Counted from the stretch's first letter, positions 34,754-43,929 are shown. The stretch is DNA of 64,000 nucleotides from DAITBA01 sp036824005 (GCA_036824005.1 DAITBA010000002.1:186001-250000); one strand, 5' to 3'. Numbers and translations are program-made. Notes: a model not told the origin generated them from the sequence alone.

Positions 34754-35741
34754 GGTGAGTGCCCCGCAAAGAACTGGCTATCAGGCCGGCGATTATAGCG
34801 CAATCCCCTCCGAGGCCCCGCCGCCGCGACTGATCACGGTCGCCCCGGACTGTGGCGGCCTACGCCTGGATCAGGCGCTGGCGCGACTGTTCCCCGAGTA
34901 TTCCCGCAGCCGGCTGCAGGCCTGGGTGCGCGAGGGTCGCGTGGAAGTGGACGGCCGACCCGGAGAGGCGAAGCAGAAGGTCTGGGGTGGCGAGTGCCTA
35001 CTGCTACGCGCGGAAGCGCAGCCCTTGGCCGGCCCGGCGCCGGCCGAGGCCATTGCACTGCCCGTCGTCTACGAGGATGACACACTCATCGTCATCGACA
35101 AGCCTGCCGGCTTGGTCGTGCACCCGGGTAGCGGCGTGCACAGTGGCACACTCATGAACGCTTTGCTGCACCACGCGCCTCGGCTGCGCGAATTGCCGCG
35201 CGCTGGCATCGTCCATCGCCTCGACAAGGACACCAGCGGCTTGCTTGTCGTGGCCAAGACTCTGGCGGCGCAGACCAGCCTCGTGCGCCAGCTGCAGGCG
35301 CGCACGGTGCGGCGACTGTACTGCGCCTTGGTGTGGGGCGCGTTGAGCGGCGCCGGCACGGTGGATGCGCCCATCGGCCGGCATCCGGTCCAGCGCACGC
35401 GCATGGCGGTGGCGGCGGCGGGACGCGCTGCCCGCACGCGCTACCGGGTGATCGAGCACTTGCCGGGCACGACTCTCGTGGAATGCGCACTGGACACGGG
35501 ACGTACGCACCAGATCCGCGTGCACATGGCGAGCATCGGCCATCCCTTGGTGGGGGATGTCACGTACGGCAGCCGCCGCCGCGGCGGTGTGGCCGGCGAA
35601 TTTCCGCGTCAGGCGCTACATGCCATGCGCCTTGGCCTCGTGCATCCGGAATTGGGGCAGGAAATGCACTGGCAGGCGCCCCTGCCCGAGGATTTCGCGC
35701 GCCTGCTCGAGGCGCTGCACGCGCAGCAGGATGGGCCATGA
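34752..35741 (+). CDS. rluD: 23S rRNA pseudouridine synthase RluD
   Basis: RluD makes pseudouridines 1911, 1915 and 1917 in helix 69 of 23S rRNA. The 329-residue protein has an N-terminal S4 domain (LRLDQALARLFPEYSRSRLQ, ~38) and the catalytic motif AGIVHRLDKDTSGLLVVAKT with its aspartate near 160. The C-terminal signature is CALDTGRTHQIRVHMASIGH then PLVGD (~240). ATG 34752 and GTG 34755 are both plausible starts; either lies within the divergent bamD start codon region. The stop overlaps pgeF by ATGA. Confidence 0.92.
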   Translation: MVSAPQRTGYQAGDYSAIPSEAPPPRLITVAPDCGGLRLDQALARLFPEYSRSRLQAWVREGRVEVDGRPGEAKQKVWGGECLLLRAEAQPLAGPAPAEAIALPVVYEDDTLIVIDKPAGLVVHPGSGVHSGTLMNALLHHAPRLRELPRAGIVHRLDKDTSGLLVVAKTLAAQTSLVRQLQARTVRRLYCALVWGALSGAGTVDAPIGRHPVQRTRMAVAAAGRAARTRYRVIEHLPGTTLVECALDTGRTHQIRVHMASIGHPLVGDVTYGSRRRGGVAGEFPRQALHAMRLGLVHPELGQEMHWQAPLPEDFARLLEALHAQQDGP

Positions 35742-36466
35742 ACGACTGGATCGTGCCCGACTGGCCGGCGCCCGCCCGGGTGCGTGCCCTGATCACCACC
35801 CGCAGCGGCGGTGTCAGTCGCGGTTGCTATGCCTCGATGAATGTCGCCCGTCATGTCGGCGACGAGACAGACGCGGTGCAGGCTAACCGCGCGCGTCTGC
35901 GCGCGCTGCTGCCGGCGGAGCCGGCATGGCTGGAGCAGGTACATGGCACGGCGGTGGCAGATGCCGAGCGCGCAGCGGCCGGTGTCTGCGCCGATGCGTC
36001 GATCGCACGCCGCCCGGGCGTGGTCTGCGCGGTCCAGACCGCCGACTGTCTGCCGGTGCTGTTATGCAATGACAGCTCCTCCGTCGTCGTCGCCGCCCAC
36101 GCCGGCTGGCGCGGCTTGGCCGCAGGCGTGCTCGAGCAAGCCGTGCGCGCCACGGGCGAGCCGCCGGCGTCGTTGCTTGCGTTCCTCGGCCCGGCCATCG
36201 GGCCGCAGGCTTTCGAAGTGGGGCCGGAAGTGCGCGACGCCTTCGTTGCCCAGGCACCCGCGGCGGCCGAAGCCTTCACCCCCGGCAGCGGCGAGCGCTG
36301 GCAGGCCGACCTCTGTGCGCTGGCGCGACAGCGCCTGGCGGCCGCGGGCGTGGCGCGCGTGTTCGGCGGCGGCTGGTGCACCTACGGCGAGCCGCAGCGC
36401 TTCTTTTCCTTTCGGCGCGAGCGTGTCACGGGGCGCATGGCCTCGCTCATCTGGCTGGAGAATTGA
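35738..36466 (+). CDS. pgeF: Peptidoglycan editing factor PgeF (DUF152, laccase-domain family)
   Basis: This 242-residue protein has motifs TTRSGGVSRGCYASMNVARH (~20), WLEQVHGTAV (~64), QTADCLPVLL (~98) and AAHAGWRGLAAGVLE (~115). These carry the Cys and His that bind zinc in YfiH/PgeF. In E. coli PgeF removes wrongly incorporated amino acids from peptidoglycan precursors. Older labels call this family polyphenol oxidase. It is coupled to rluD by a four-base overlap, the order common in betaproteobacteria. Confidence 0.9.
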   Translation: MNDWIVPDWPAPARVRALITTRSGGVSRGCYASMNVARHVGDETDAVQANRARLRALLPAEPAWLEQVHGTAVADAERAAAGVCADASIARRPGVVCAVQTADCLPVLLCNDSSSVVVAAHAGWRGLAAGVLEQAVRATGEPPASLLAFLGPAIGPQAFEVGPEVRDAFVAQAPAAAEAFTPGSGERWQADLCALARQRLAAAGVARVFGGGWCTYGEPQRFFSFRRERVTGRMASLIWLEN

Positions 36467-36469
36467 CCC

Positions 36470-37360
36470 GTGAGCGAACGTCGCACCCGGCTCGATGCCA
36501 CTGCCATGGTCGTCATGGTGCTGCTGTGCGCCACGTGGGGGCTGCAGCAGGTGGCGATCAAGGTGGCCAATGCCGGCATCTCGCCAGTGCTGCAGGCGGG
36601 CCTGCGCTCCATCGGTGCCTGTGCCTTGCTCTGGCTTTGGTCGGCGCATCGCGGCATCAGGCTGTTCGACAAGGACGGCTCCCTCATTCCTGGACTGGTG
36701 GCGGCAGCGCTGTTCGCCGGCGAGTTCGCGCTGCTCTACTGGGGGCTGACCTTCACGGCCGCCTCGCGCAGCGTCATCTTTCTGTACACGGCGCCTTTCG
36801 TCGTCGCGTTGGGGGCGCACGTCTTTCTGCCGGGCGAGCGGCTGCAATGGCTTCAGTGGGCGGGGCTGGTGTGCGCCTTCATCGGCATCTGCATCGCCTT
36901 CGCCGACGCGCTGCGTCTGCCGACTCACCGCGAGCTAACGGGCGACGTCATGGCGCTGCTCGCCGCGCTGTTCTGGGGCGCCACGACCGTGATGATCAAA
37001 GCGAGCCGCCTGGTGCGCGTCAGCCCGAACAAGATTCTTTTCTACCAACTCGCCGGCTCCGGCCTGGCGCTGCCGCTGGTGTCGCTCGCCTTGCACGAGC
37101 CTGGCATTACCAATCCCGGCGCGCTGGTGCTGGCCAGCCTCCTTTTTCAGGTGGTGGTCGTGGCCTTCGTCAGTTATCTGGCGTGGTTCTGGCTGATCAC
37201 GTGCTATCCGGCGTCGCAATTGTCCGTGTTCTCGTTCCTGACGCCGTTGTTTGGTGTGCTCGCCGGCGGCGTGCTGCTGTCCGAGCGCGTTTCCGCGCTG
37301 CTACTGGCGTCGCTTCTGCTGGTGGCGCTGGGCATCTATCTTGTCAATCGGCCGCGCTGA
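36470..37360 (+). CDS. EamA/DMT family transporter
   Basis: This 296-residue membrane protein has ten predicted helices formed from two EamA repeats. The first starts MVVMVLLCATWGLQQVAIKV and contains SRSVIFLYTAPFVVALGAHV. The second starts MALLAALFWGATTVMIKASR and ends FLTPLFGVLAGGVLLSERVS. It is a drug/metabolite exporter-type protein with unknown cargo. It follows pgeF after three bases, so it probably belongs to the rluD-pgeF unit. Confidence 0.88.
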   Translation: MSERRTRLDATAMVVMVLLCATWGLQQVAIKVANAGISPVLQAGLRSIGACALLWLWSAHRGIRLFDKDGSLIPGLVAAALFAGEFALLYWGLTFTAASRSVIFLYTAPFVVALGAHVFLPGERLQWLQWAGLVCAFIGICIAFADALRLPTHRELTGDVMALLAALFWGATTVMIKASRLVRVSPNKILFYQLAGSGLALPLVSLALHEPGITNPGALVLASLLFQVVVVAFVSYLAWFWLITCYPASQLSVFSFLTPLFGVLAGGVLLSERVSALLLASLLLVALGIYLVNRPR

Positions 37361-37408
37361 GCCCGCCGGCCCATCCCGTATAATCCAGCGTTCTCCTGCG
37401 CCTGGGTC

Positions 37409-38188
37409 ATGACCGTACTCACCTGGATCGTCCTAATGTCGCTTGCCGGCGGCGTGCTCAGCGTGCTCGCGGCGGCGCTGTTCACGCTCACCGCGCGCAG
37501 CGCCTGGGTGTCGATCCTCATCAGCTATGCCATCGGCGCCTTGCTCGGCGCGTCGTTTCTCGAAGTCCTGCCCCATGCCATGGAGCGCGGCGGCGATGCC
37601 GGCCGGGTGGCGGCGGTGGTACTGGCCGGGATACTCGCGTTCTTCGTCCTGGAGAAACTCGTGCTCTGGCGTCACTGCCACGAAGCGCAGTGCGAGGGCC
37701 ACGAACCCCATGTCCACGGTGCCGACGGCGGGCGCAGCGGGCTGCTCATCCTGGTGGGCGACACCTTTCACAACTTTGTGGACGGCGTGCTCATTGCCGC
37801 GGCATTCATGGAAAGTATTCCGCTTGGCATCGTCACGGCCGTGGCGATGATTGCCCACGAGATTCCCCAGGAGGTGGGGGATTTCCTCATCCTGCTGCAC
37901 TCGGGCTACTCGCGCGCCCGCGCCCTGGCGTTCAACCTCCTGTCGAGCCTGGCGACATTGGTCGGCGGGCTGCTTGCCTACTTCGCTCTTTCCTCGGTCA
38001 GCGGCGCCGTTCCCGTGCTTCTCGCCTTGGCGGCGGCAAGCATGATCTACGTGGCCGTGGCCGACCTTATCCCCGGCCTGCATCGGCGCCCCGAACTGCG
38101 CGCCACGGTACAGCAGGTGGTGCTGATCGGCCTGGGTATCGGCACGATCGATCTGGTGCACCGACTCGTTGCCGACCGGCTTGCCTGA
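37409..38188 (+). CDS. ZIP family metal transporter
   Basis: This 259-residue membrane protein has about eight helices. The metal-binding motifs are HNFVDGVLIAAAF (helix 4, ~125) and HEIPQEVGDFLIL (helix 5, ~150). A histidine-rich cytoplasmic loop lies before them (WRHCHEAQCEGHEPHVHGAD, ~88-107). It should import zinc or a similar divalent cation. A TATAAT at 37379-37384 lies about 25 bases upstream of the ATG but has no clear -35. Confidence 0.9.
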   Translation: MTVLTWIVLMSLAGGVLSVLAAALFTLTARSAWVSILISYAIGALLGASFLEVLPHAMERGGDAGRVAAVVLAGILAFFVLEKLVLWRHCHEAQCEGHEPHVHGADGGRSGLLILVGDTFHNFVDGVLIAAAFMESIPLGIVTAVAMIAHEIPQEVGDFLILLHSGYSRARALAFNLLSSLATLVGGLLAYFALSSVSGAVPVLLALAAASMIYVAVADLIPGLHRRPELRATVQQVVLIGLGIGTIDLVHRLVADRLA

Positions 38189-38226
38189 CCTGATGGCGCC
38201 ACGCCTTGACGGATGGCGCGTTCTTA

Positions 38227-38255
38227 TTGACAGGTGTTATTGTGCGATGCAAAAT
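38227..38255 (+). promoter_or_regulatory. Weak candidate promoter for phaC
   Basis: A consensus -35 TTGACA (38227-38232) is followed after 17 bases by CAAAAT (38250-38255), a poor -10. A second TTGACAGGT occurs at 38291. The ~170-base AT-richer spacer between the ZIP gene and phaC must hold the pha promoter, but I cannot place it with confidence. Confidence 0.3.
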
Positions 38256-38356
38256 CGGCAAGAATAGACCACCACGGAATTGTAGTTCAATTGACAGGTT
38301 GATCTCCGTCGTTTCATCTACGGGCATTCCGAGATTGGAATTCGTTGGAGGAGAGG

Positions 38357-40096
38357 ATGGCGGTCGGCACTGAAAAATCCCAAGATAGCGCAAGCCCGAT
38401 CCCGCCAGGCGCGCAGACGCTAGTCCAGCAGTTCCTCGATTTTCTCAACAGCCAGAACGCACTCCTCAACGGCGCTGGTGCCGCACTGCACGGCCGCCTG
38501 CCGCTGCCGGAGGGGGGCCGGCTGGCCGGGTTGCACCAGGAGTTTGCGGCACAGCATGCCAAGCTGTGGAGCACAATGGTTCAGACGCATGCCAACGAGC
38601 CTGCTCCCATCGTCGTGCAGCCCGACGCCGGTGACCGTCGTTTTGCCGCGCCGGAGTGGTCGGCGACGCGCTACTTCGATTACCTGCGTCAAGCCTATCT
38701 CATCAACGCGCGGTTCCTCACCGAACTGGCGGACGCGATCCCGATCATGGACGGCCGCGCCAAGAGCCGCGTGCAGTTCCTCACCCGCCAGTATGTCGAT
38801 GCCATGGCGCCGTCGAATTTCGCCGCCTTCAATCCCGAGTTCATCAAGACGGCGCTCGAGACCAAGGGCGCGAGCATAACCCTCGGCATCCAGAACATGC
38901 TGGCCGACATGCGCAAGGGCCGCATCTCGATGACCGACGACGAGGCGTTCGAGGTCGGCGGCAATCTCGCCGTCACGCCGGGTGCCGTGGTTTTCGAGAA
39001 CGAACTGCTCCAGCTCATCCAGTATGTGCCGACGACACCGACCGTTGCCGAGCGGCCGCTGCTGATCGTGCCGCCGTGCATCAACAAGTTCTACATTCTC
39101 GATCTGCAGCCCGACAATTCCTTCGTCAAGCATGCGATCGACAAGGGCGTGACGGTCTTTCTGATTTCCTGGCGCAACGTCAAAGCCGCGCAGGGCACGC
39201 TGACGTGGGACGACTATGTGCAAACAGGCGTTTTCGCCGCGCTGGACGTGGTCCGCGAGATCACGGGCGTGGCCAAGCCGAATGTACTGGGCTTCTGCGT
39301 CGGTGGCACTATCCTGTCCAGCGCCCTCGGCGTGCTGGCGGGGCGCGGCGAAGATCCGGTTTCTAGCCTGACCCTGATGACCACCTTGCTCGACTATTCC
39401 GACGCTGGCGAACTGGGGTGCTTCATAGACGAGACCTCAGTCGCCGCGCGCGAGGCGACTCTGGGCAAGGGCGGGCTGCTGCCCGGGCGGGAACTGGCCA
39501 ACGTATTTTCCAGCCTGCGCGCCAACGATTTGATCTGGCAGTATGTCGTCGGCAACTACCTCAAGGGCGGCAAACCGCGGGCCTTCGATCTACTGTACTG
39601 GAACTCCGACAGCACCAACCTGCCGGGGCCGTTTCTCGCGTACTATCTGCGTCATATGTACCTGCAGAACGAACTGCGGGTGCCCGGCAAGCTGGAGATG
39701 CTCGGCGTCAACGTGGATCTGAACAAAGTGAAGGTGCCGGCCTACCTGCTGGCCACCCGCGAGGACCACATCGTTCCGTGGCAGGCGGCTTTTCTGTCGC
39801 GCCAGATCCTGGGAGGTCCGTGCACGTTCGTGCTTGGTGCGAGCGGCCATATCGCCGGGGCGATCAACCCAGCGTCGAAGAACCGGCGCAGCTACTGGAC
39901 CAACGAGGCGCCGAGTTCCTCCGCCGAGGAGTGGCTGGGCTCGGCAACGGAGCAAAGGGGTAGCTGGTGGACGCACTGGATACAGTGGCTCGGCCAGTTC
40001 GGCGGCGAGCCGGTGCCGGCCCGCACCGCGCTTGGCAGCACGAAGCATCCGATCATTGAACCGGCGCCCGGCCGCTACGTAAAGGAGGCTGCCTAA
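38357..40096 (+). CDS. phaC: Class I poly(3-hydroxyalkanoate) polymerase
   Basis: PhaC polymerises 3-hydroxyacyl-CoA on the surface of storage granules. The 579-residue protein has the lipase-like box GFCVGG with nucleophile Cys near residue 314, the catalytic Asp region LATREDHIVPW (~469) and the catalytic His in GASGHIAGAINP (~497). A PhaC_N domain lies in the first half (PSNFAAFNPEFIK ~157). Length fits class I enzymes, which act without PhaE. ATG 38357 is chosen for GGAGGAGAGG directly upstream. It heads the phaC-phaB-phaB-phaR array. Confidence 0.95.
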   Translation: MAVGTEKSQDSASPIPPGAQTLVQQFLDFLNSQNALLNGAGAALHGRLPLPEGGRLAGLHQEFAAQHAKLWSTMVQTHANEPAPIVVQPDAGDRRFAAPEWSATRYFDYLRQAYLINARFLTELADAIPIMDGRAKSRVQFLTRQYVDAMAPSNFAAFNPEFIKTALETKGASITLGIQNMLADMRKGRISMTDDEAFEVGGNLAVTPGAVVFENELLQLIQYVPTTPTVAERPLLIVPPCINKFYILDLQPDNSFVKHAIDKGVTVFLISWRNVKAAQGTLTWDDYVQTGVFAALDVVREITGVAKPNVLGFCVGGTILSSALGVLAGRGEDPVSSLTLMTTLLDYSDAGELGCFIDETSVAAREATLGKGGLLPGRELANVFSSLRANDLIWQYVVGNYLKGGKPRAFDLLYWNSDSTNLPGPFLAYYLRHMYLQNELRVPGKLEMLGVNVDLNKVKVPAYLLATREDHIVPWQAAFLSRQILGGPCTFVLGASGHIAGAINPASKNRRSYWTNEAPSSSAEEWLGSATEQRGSWWTHWIQWLGQFGGEPVPARTALGSTKHPIIEPAPGRYVKEAA

Positions 40097-40177
40097 CGAA
40101 TATGCAGCGGCGGCGACTGGGGGCGTCGCCGGCACAAGTGCGTTTCCCCCACCCCAACAAGAGAGGAGAGGAACAAA

Positions 40178-40918
40178 ATGGCAAGAGTCGCATTGGTCAC
40201 GGGTGGCATGGGCGGTCTCGGCGAGGCGATTTGCATCAAGCTCGCTGCGCTCGGGTACAAGGTGGTGACGACGCATTCACCCGGCAACAAGAACGCGGCC
40301 GACTGGCTGCGTTCCATGAACGACATGGGTTACGGCTTCAAGGGCTATGCCTGCGACGTGGGCGATTACGACTCTTGCAAGGCGTGCGTCGAGCGCGTGG
40401 TGGCGGAGGTCGGGTCCGTCGACGTACTGGTGAACAATGCCGGCATCACGCGCGATATGACGTTTAAGAAGATGGGCAAGGCCGACTGGGACGTGGTGAT
40501 GAAGACCAACCTGGATTCGTGCTTCAACATGACCAAGCAGGTGATCGATGGCATGGTCGAGCGCAAGTGGGGACGCATCATCAACGTTTCGTCCGTGAAC
40601 GGTCAGAAGGGCGCATTCGGACAGACCAACTACTCAGCCGCCAAAGCCGGCATGCACGGATTCACCAAGGCGCTGGCTCTGGAAGTGGCGAACAAGGGCG
40701 TGACGATCAATACGATATCGCCGGGCTACATCGGGACCAAGATGGTCATGGCGATTCCCCAGGAGATCCTGGACAGCAAGATACTGCCGCAGATTCCGGT
40801 CGGCCGCCTCGGCAAGCCGGAGGAGATCGCGGGGTTGGTGGCTTACCTCGCGTCCGAGGAAGCCGCGTTTTTGACGGGCGCTAATATTTCGATCAACGGC
40901 GGCCAGCATATGTTCTAA
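40178..40918 (+). CDS. phaB: Acetoacetyl-CoA reductase (first copy)
   Basis: This NADPH-dependent reductase makes (R)-3-hydroxybutyryl-CoA for PhaC. The 246-residue SDR has ALVTGGMGGLGEAICIKL (cofactor), NNAGITRD (~86), INVSSVNGQKGAFGQTNYSA then AKAG with the Ser-Tyr-Lys triad (~138-155), and ends ANISINGGQHMF, typical of PhaB. AGAGAGGAGAGG precedes the ATG. It lies 81 bases after phaC and is followed by a hairpin terminator before the second copy. Confidence 0.93.
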   Translation: MARVALVTGGMGGLGEAICIKLAALGYKVVTTHSPGNKNAADWLRSMNDMGYGFKGYACDVGDYDSCKACVERVVAEVGSVDVLVNNAGITRDMTFKKMGKADWDVVMKTNLDSCFNMTKQVIDGMVERKWGRIINVSSVNGQKGAFGQTNYSAAKAGMHGFTKALALEVANKGVTINTISPGYIGTKMVMAIPQEILDSKILPQIPVGRLGKPEEIAGLVAYLASEEAAFLTGANISINGGQHMF

Positions 40919-40957
40919 GGGGCTCGTCCCAGACGGTCGCGCCGGTGGTGCGGTCGT

Positions 40958-40997
40958 GCCCGCTCTTTCACTGGGCGGCGAGCGGGTTTTGTTGTTT
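40958..40997 (+). terminator. Hairpin between the two phaB genes
   Basis: CCCGCTC (40959-40965) pairs with GAGCGGG (40980-40986) and is followed by TTTTGTTGTTT. A short stem with a T-rich tail suggests partial rho-independent termination or attenuation, lowering or uncoupling expression of the second reductase. Confidence 0.6.
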
Positions 40998-41017
40998 CTA
41001 GCGGAGGATGTAGAAAA

Positions 41018-41758
41018 ATGATGAAGAGAGTCGCGCTGGTAACCGGCGGCATGGGAGGTCTGGGCACGGCGATTTGTCGGGCGCTGGCTCAGGACGGATT
41101 TGTCGTCGCGGCGAACTGTCTGCCCGGTTTCCCGAAGAAGGACGAGTGGCTGGCCCAGCAGCAGGCGGACGGGTTCGAGTTTTACGCGGCCGAAGGGGAC
41201 GTGGCGGACTACGATTCCTGCAAAGCCATGGTCGACAAGATCGAAGCGGATCTCGGTCCGGTGGACGTGCTGGTGAATAACGCCGGCATTACCCGCGACA
41301 ACATGTTCCGCAAGATGCAGAAACCGGACTGGGACGCGGTCATCGCCACCAACCTGAACAGCGTGTTCAACGTTACCCACCGCGTCCTGACCGGAATGGC
41401 GGAACGCGGCTGGGGGCGGGTGATCAACATCTCGTCGGTCAATGGCGTGCGCGGGCAATTCGGACAGGCCAATTACTCGGCCGCCAAGGCGGGCATCCTC
41501 GGCTTTACCAAGGCGATCGCTCAGGAAGTGGCGAGAAAGGGCGTGACGGTGAACGCCATTGCGCCGGGCTACATCGGCACGGATATGGTCCTCGCCATCA
41601 AGGCCGAGGTGCGCGAGCAGATCGTCGCGCAGATACCGGTCGGACGCCTGGGCACGCCGGAGGAGATCGGGCGTCTTTGCGCCTATCTGGCATCGGAGTA
41701 TGGCGGATACATGACGGGCGCGACGCTGCAGATCAACGGCGGTCTGCACATGTGCTGA
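41018..41758 (+). CDS. phaB: Acetoacetyl-CoA reductase (second copy)
   Basis: This second 246-residue PhaB-type SDR is clearly paralogous to the first but divergent. It shows ALVTGGMGGLGTAICRAL, NNAGITRDNMFRKM (~86), INISSVNGVRGQFGQANYSA then AKAG, and a terminal TLQINGGLHMC. The gene starts MMKRVALVTG with GCGGAGGATG upstream. The two copies may differ in cofactor or substrate chain length; sequence alone does not tell. A strong hairpin follows before phaR. Confidence 0.92.
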   Translation: MMKRVALVTGGMGGLGTAICRALAQDGFVVAANCLPGFPKKDEWLAQQQADGFEFYAAEGDVADYDSCKAMVDKIEADLGPVDVLVNNAGITRDNMFRKMQKPDWDAVIATNLNSVFNVTHRVLTGMAERGWGRVINISSVNGVRGQFGQANYSAAKAGILGFTKAIAQEVARKGVTVNAIAPGYIGTDMVLAIKAEVREQIVAQIPVGRLGTPEEIGRLCAYLASEYGGYMTGATLQINGGLHMC

Positions 41759-41783
41759 GGTGGCCGGTGCTTCAAACATCAAG

Positions 41784-41809
41784 CAACCCCGCCGTTTCCG
41801 GCGGGGTTG
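41784..41809 (+). terminator. Terminator hairpin after the second phaB
   Basis: CAACCCCGCCG and CGGCGGGGTTG form a perfect 11-bp stem with a TTTC loop. No long T-run follows (TGCGTTTG), so efficiency is uncertain. The structure is nearly symmetrical, so it could also act on the other strand. Confidence 0.65.
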
Positions 41810-41824
41810 TGCGTTTGCAGCGTG

Positions 41825-41830
41825 TATAAT
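41825..41830 (+). promoter_or_regulatory. -10 element of a probable phaR promoter
   Basis: A perfect TATAAT lies 52 bases before the phaR ATG and just after the terminator hairpin, so phaR is probably transcribed on its own. No consensus -35 is present at the right distance. PhaR usually represses its own promoter, which would fit a factor-controlled promoter here. Confidence 0.45.
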
Positions 41831-41882
41831 TCGTTCCTGAGGGCTTCGGCGCATCTGCGCGTCCGAAGTTGAGGAGCCCAGG

Positions 41883-42476
41883 ATGTCCGAACATTCCCGT
41901 TTGATAAAGAAATATCCGAATCGCCGTCTCTACGACACGAAGACGAGCGCCTACATCACGCTGACCGACGTCAAGGACCTGGTGCTGCAGCAGGAGGACT
42001 TCCAGGTCATCGATGCCAAGACCAACGACGATCTTACGCGCAGCATCCTGCTGCAGATCATCCTCGAGGAAGAAGCGGGCGGGGTGCCCATGTTCACCAG
42101 CGATGTCCTGGCGCACATGATCCGGTTCTACGGCAACGCCATGCAGGGCATGATGGGCAAGTATCTCGAGAACAACATCAAGGCCTTTACCGAGATGCAG
42201 ACCCGGCTGCAGGATCAGGCGCGCGCCATCTACGGCGAGAACAATCCGCTGAGCAAGGATCTGTGGACCCAGTTCCTGAACTTCCAGGGCCCTGCCATGC
42301 AGAGCATGATGAGTGCCTACATGGAACAGAGCAAGAAGATGTTCATGCAAATGCAGGAGCAGATCGAGGCCCAGACCCGCAACCTGTTCGCCGGCTTCCA
42401 GTTCCCCGGATTCCCGGCCAGTACCGAGGGCAGCAAGGCCGCCGGCAGCGACGAGACGGCGCCGGAAAAGAAGTGA
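41883..42476 (+). CDS. phaR: Polyhydroxyalkanoate synthesis repressor
   Basis: PhaR senses PHA granules and represses phasin and pha genes when no polymer is present. The 197-residue protein has the N-terminal DNA-binding domain with KKYPNRRLYDTKTSAYIT (~9-26) and the central accumulation-regulator motif (ILLQIILEEEAGGVPMFTSD ~54; MIRFYGNAMQGMMGKYLENN ~80). A C-terminal helical, Met/Gln-rich tail completes it. The ATG has GAGGAG upstream. It closes the pha cluster and is followed after 33 bases by rimO. Confidence 0.94.
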   Translation: MSEHSRLIKKYPNRRLYDTKTSAYITLTDVKDLVLQQEDFQVIDAKTNDDLTRSILLQIILEEEAGGVPMFTSDVLAHMIRFYGNAMQGMMGKYLENNIKAFTEMQTRLQDQARAIYGENNPLSKDLWTQFLNFQGPAMQSMMSAYMEQSKKMFMQMQEQIEAQTRNLFAGFQFPGFPASTEGSKAAGSDETAPEKK

Positions 42477-42509
42477 CCCCACCGCCGCGCTGCGGCGCCG
42501 CTTGAACGA

Positions 42510-43844
42510 ATGGCCCGCAGCAAGCCCGCGCCAGCACCAAAGATCGGGTTCATTTCCCTCGGCTGCCCCAAAGCCCTGGTCGATTCGGAGCACATCCTGA
42601 CGCGCCTGCGCGCCGAGGGCTATGCCATCGAGCCGACCTACGACGGCGCCGATCTGGTGGTCGTCAATACCTGCGGCTTCATCGACGCGGCGGTGGAAGA
42701 GTCGCTGCATGCCATCGGCGAAGCCCTGGCCGAGAACGGCCGGGTGATCGTCACCGGCTGCCTCGGCGCCAAGGGCGACATCGTGCGCGAGACGCATCCC
42801 CAGGTGCTCGCCGTCACCGGCCCCCACGCCACCGAGGAGGTGATGCAGGCGGTGCATGCCCACTTGCCCAAGCCTCACGATCCCTTCCTCGATCTCGTGC
42901 CGCCCGAGGGCATCAAGCTGACGCCGCGCCACTATGCCTACGTCAAGATCTCCGAAGGCTGCAACCATCGCTGCACCTTCTGCATCATCCCTGCGCTGCG
43001 CGGCGATCTGGCGAGCCGGCCGGTCGCCGACATCATGCGGGAGGCGGAGAGCCTGGTACGCGCCGGAGTGAAGGAGCTGCTGATCGTCTCCCAGGACACC
43101 AGCGCCTACGGTGTCGACGTCAAGTACCGCACCGGCTTCTGGAACGGCCGGCCGATGAAGACCCGACTCGCCGATCTTGCCGGCGCCCTGGGCGAGCTGG
43201 GCGTGTGGGTGCGGCTGCACTACGTCTATCCCTATCCCCAGGTGGACGAGCTGATTCCGCTCATGGCCGAGGGCCGCATCCTGCCCTATCTCGACGTGCC
43301 CTTCCAGCACGCCAGCCCGCGCATCCTCAAGCTCATGAAGCGGCCCGCCAGCAGCGAAGACAATCTCGCGCGCATACGCGCCTGGCGCGACATCTGCCCG
43401 GACATCACCATCCGCAGCACCTTCATTGCCGGCTTCCCCGGCGAAACGGAAGCCGAGTTCGAGGAGCTGCTCGCCTTCCTCGAAGAGGCGCAACTGGACC
43501 GCGTCGGCTGCTTCGCCTACTCGCCGGTGGACGGCGCCGCCGCCAACGACCTGCCCGGCGCGCTGCCGGAGGAGGTGCGCGAGGAGCGCCGGGCGCGGCT
43601 GATGGAACTGCAGGAAGACATCAGCACCCGGCGCCTGGAGCGCAGGATCGGCTCGACGATCGAGGTGCTGGTGGACGAGGTGGACGAGGAAGGCGCTATT
43701 GCCCGCTCCGCCGCCGACGCGCCGGAGATCGACGGCTTGGTCAATGTCACGGACGGCCAGTGCCTCGAAGTCGGCCAGATTGCCCGCGTCACCGTCACCG
43801 ACTGCGACGTGCACGATCTCTACGCACAGCTCGCCTTGCCCTGA
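42510..43844 (+). CDS. rimO: Ribosomal protein S12 methylthiotransferase RimO
   Basis: RimO adds a methylthio group to an aspartate of ribosomal protein S12. The 444-residue radical-SAM enzyme shows the three N-terminal cluster cysteines (SLGCPKALVDSE, VVNTCGFIDAA, GCLGAKG). The radical-SAM motif CNHRCTFC lies near residue 151 in SEGCNHRCTFCIIPALRG. A C-terminal TRAM domain ends the protein. It is full length with no sign of damage. Confidence 0.94.
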   Translation: MARSKPAPAPKIGFISLGCPKALVDSEHILTRLRAEGYAIEPTYDGADLVVVNTCGFIDAAVEESLHAIGEALAENGRVIVTGCLGAKGDIVRETHPQVLAVTGPHATEEVMQAVHAHLPKPHDPFLDLVPPEGIKLTPRHYAYVKISEGCNHRCTFCIIPALRGDLASRPVADIMREAESLVRAGVKELLIVSQDTSAYGVDVKYRTGFWNGRPMKTRLADLAGALGELGVWVRLHYVYPYPQVDELIPLMAEGRILPYLDVPFQHASPRILKLMKRPASSEDNLARIRAWRDICPDITIRSTFIAGFPGETEAEFEELLAFLEEAQLDRVGCFAYSPVDGAAANDLPGALPEEVREERRARLMELQEDISTRRLERRIGSTIEVLVDEVDEEGAIARSAADAPEIDGLVNVTDGQCLEVGQIARVTVTDCDVHDLYAQLALP

Positions 43845-43929
43845 GCGCGCGGAGCGCGACGCCCTTGCCGGCGTTTGCGCTCTCCGGCGCCGGCTTCGAT
43901 AATATCCGCGTCATTTCCCCGACCCGACC

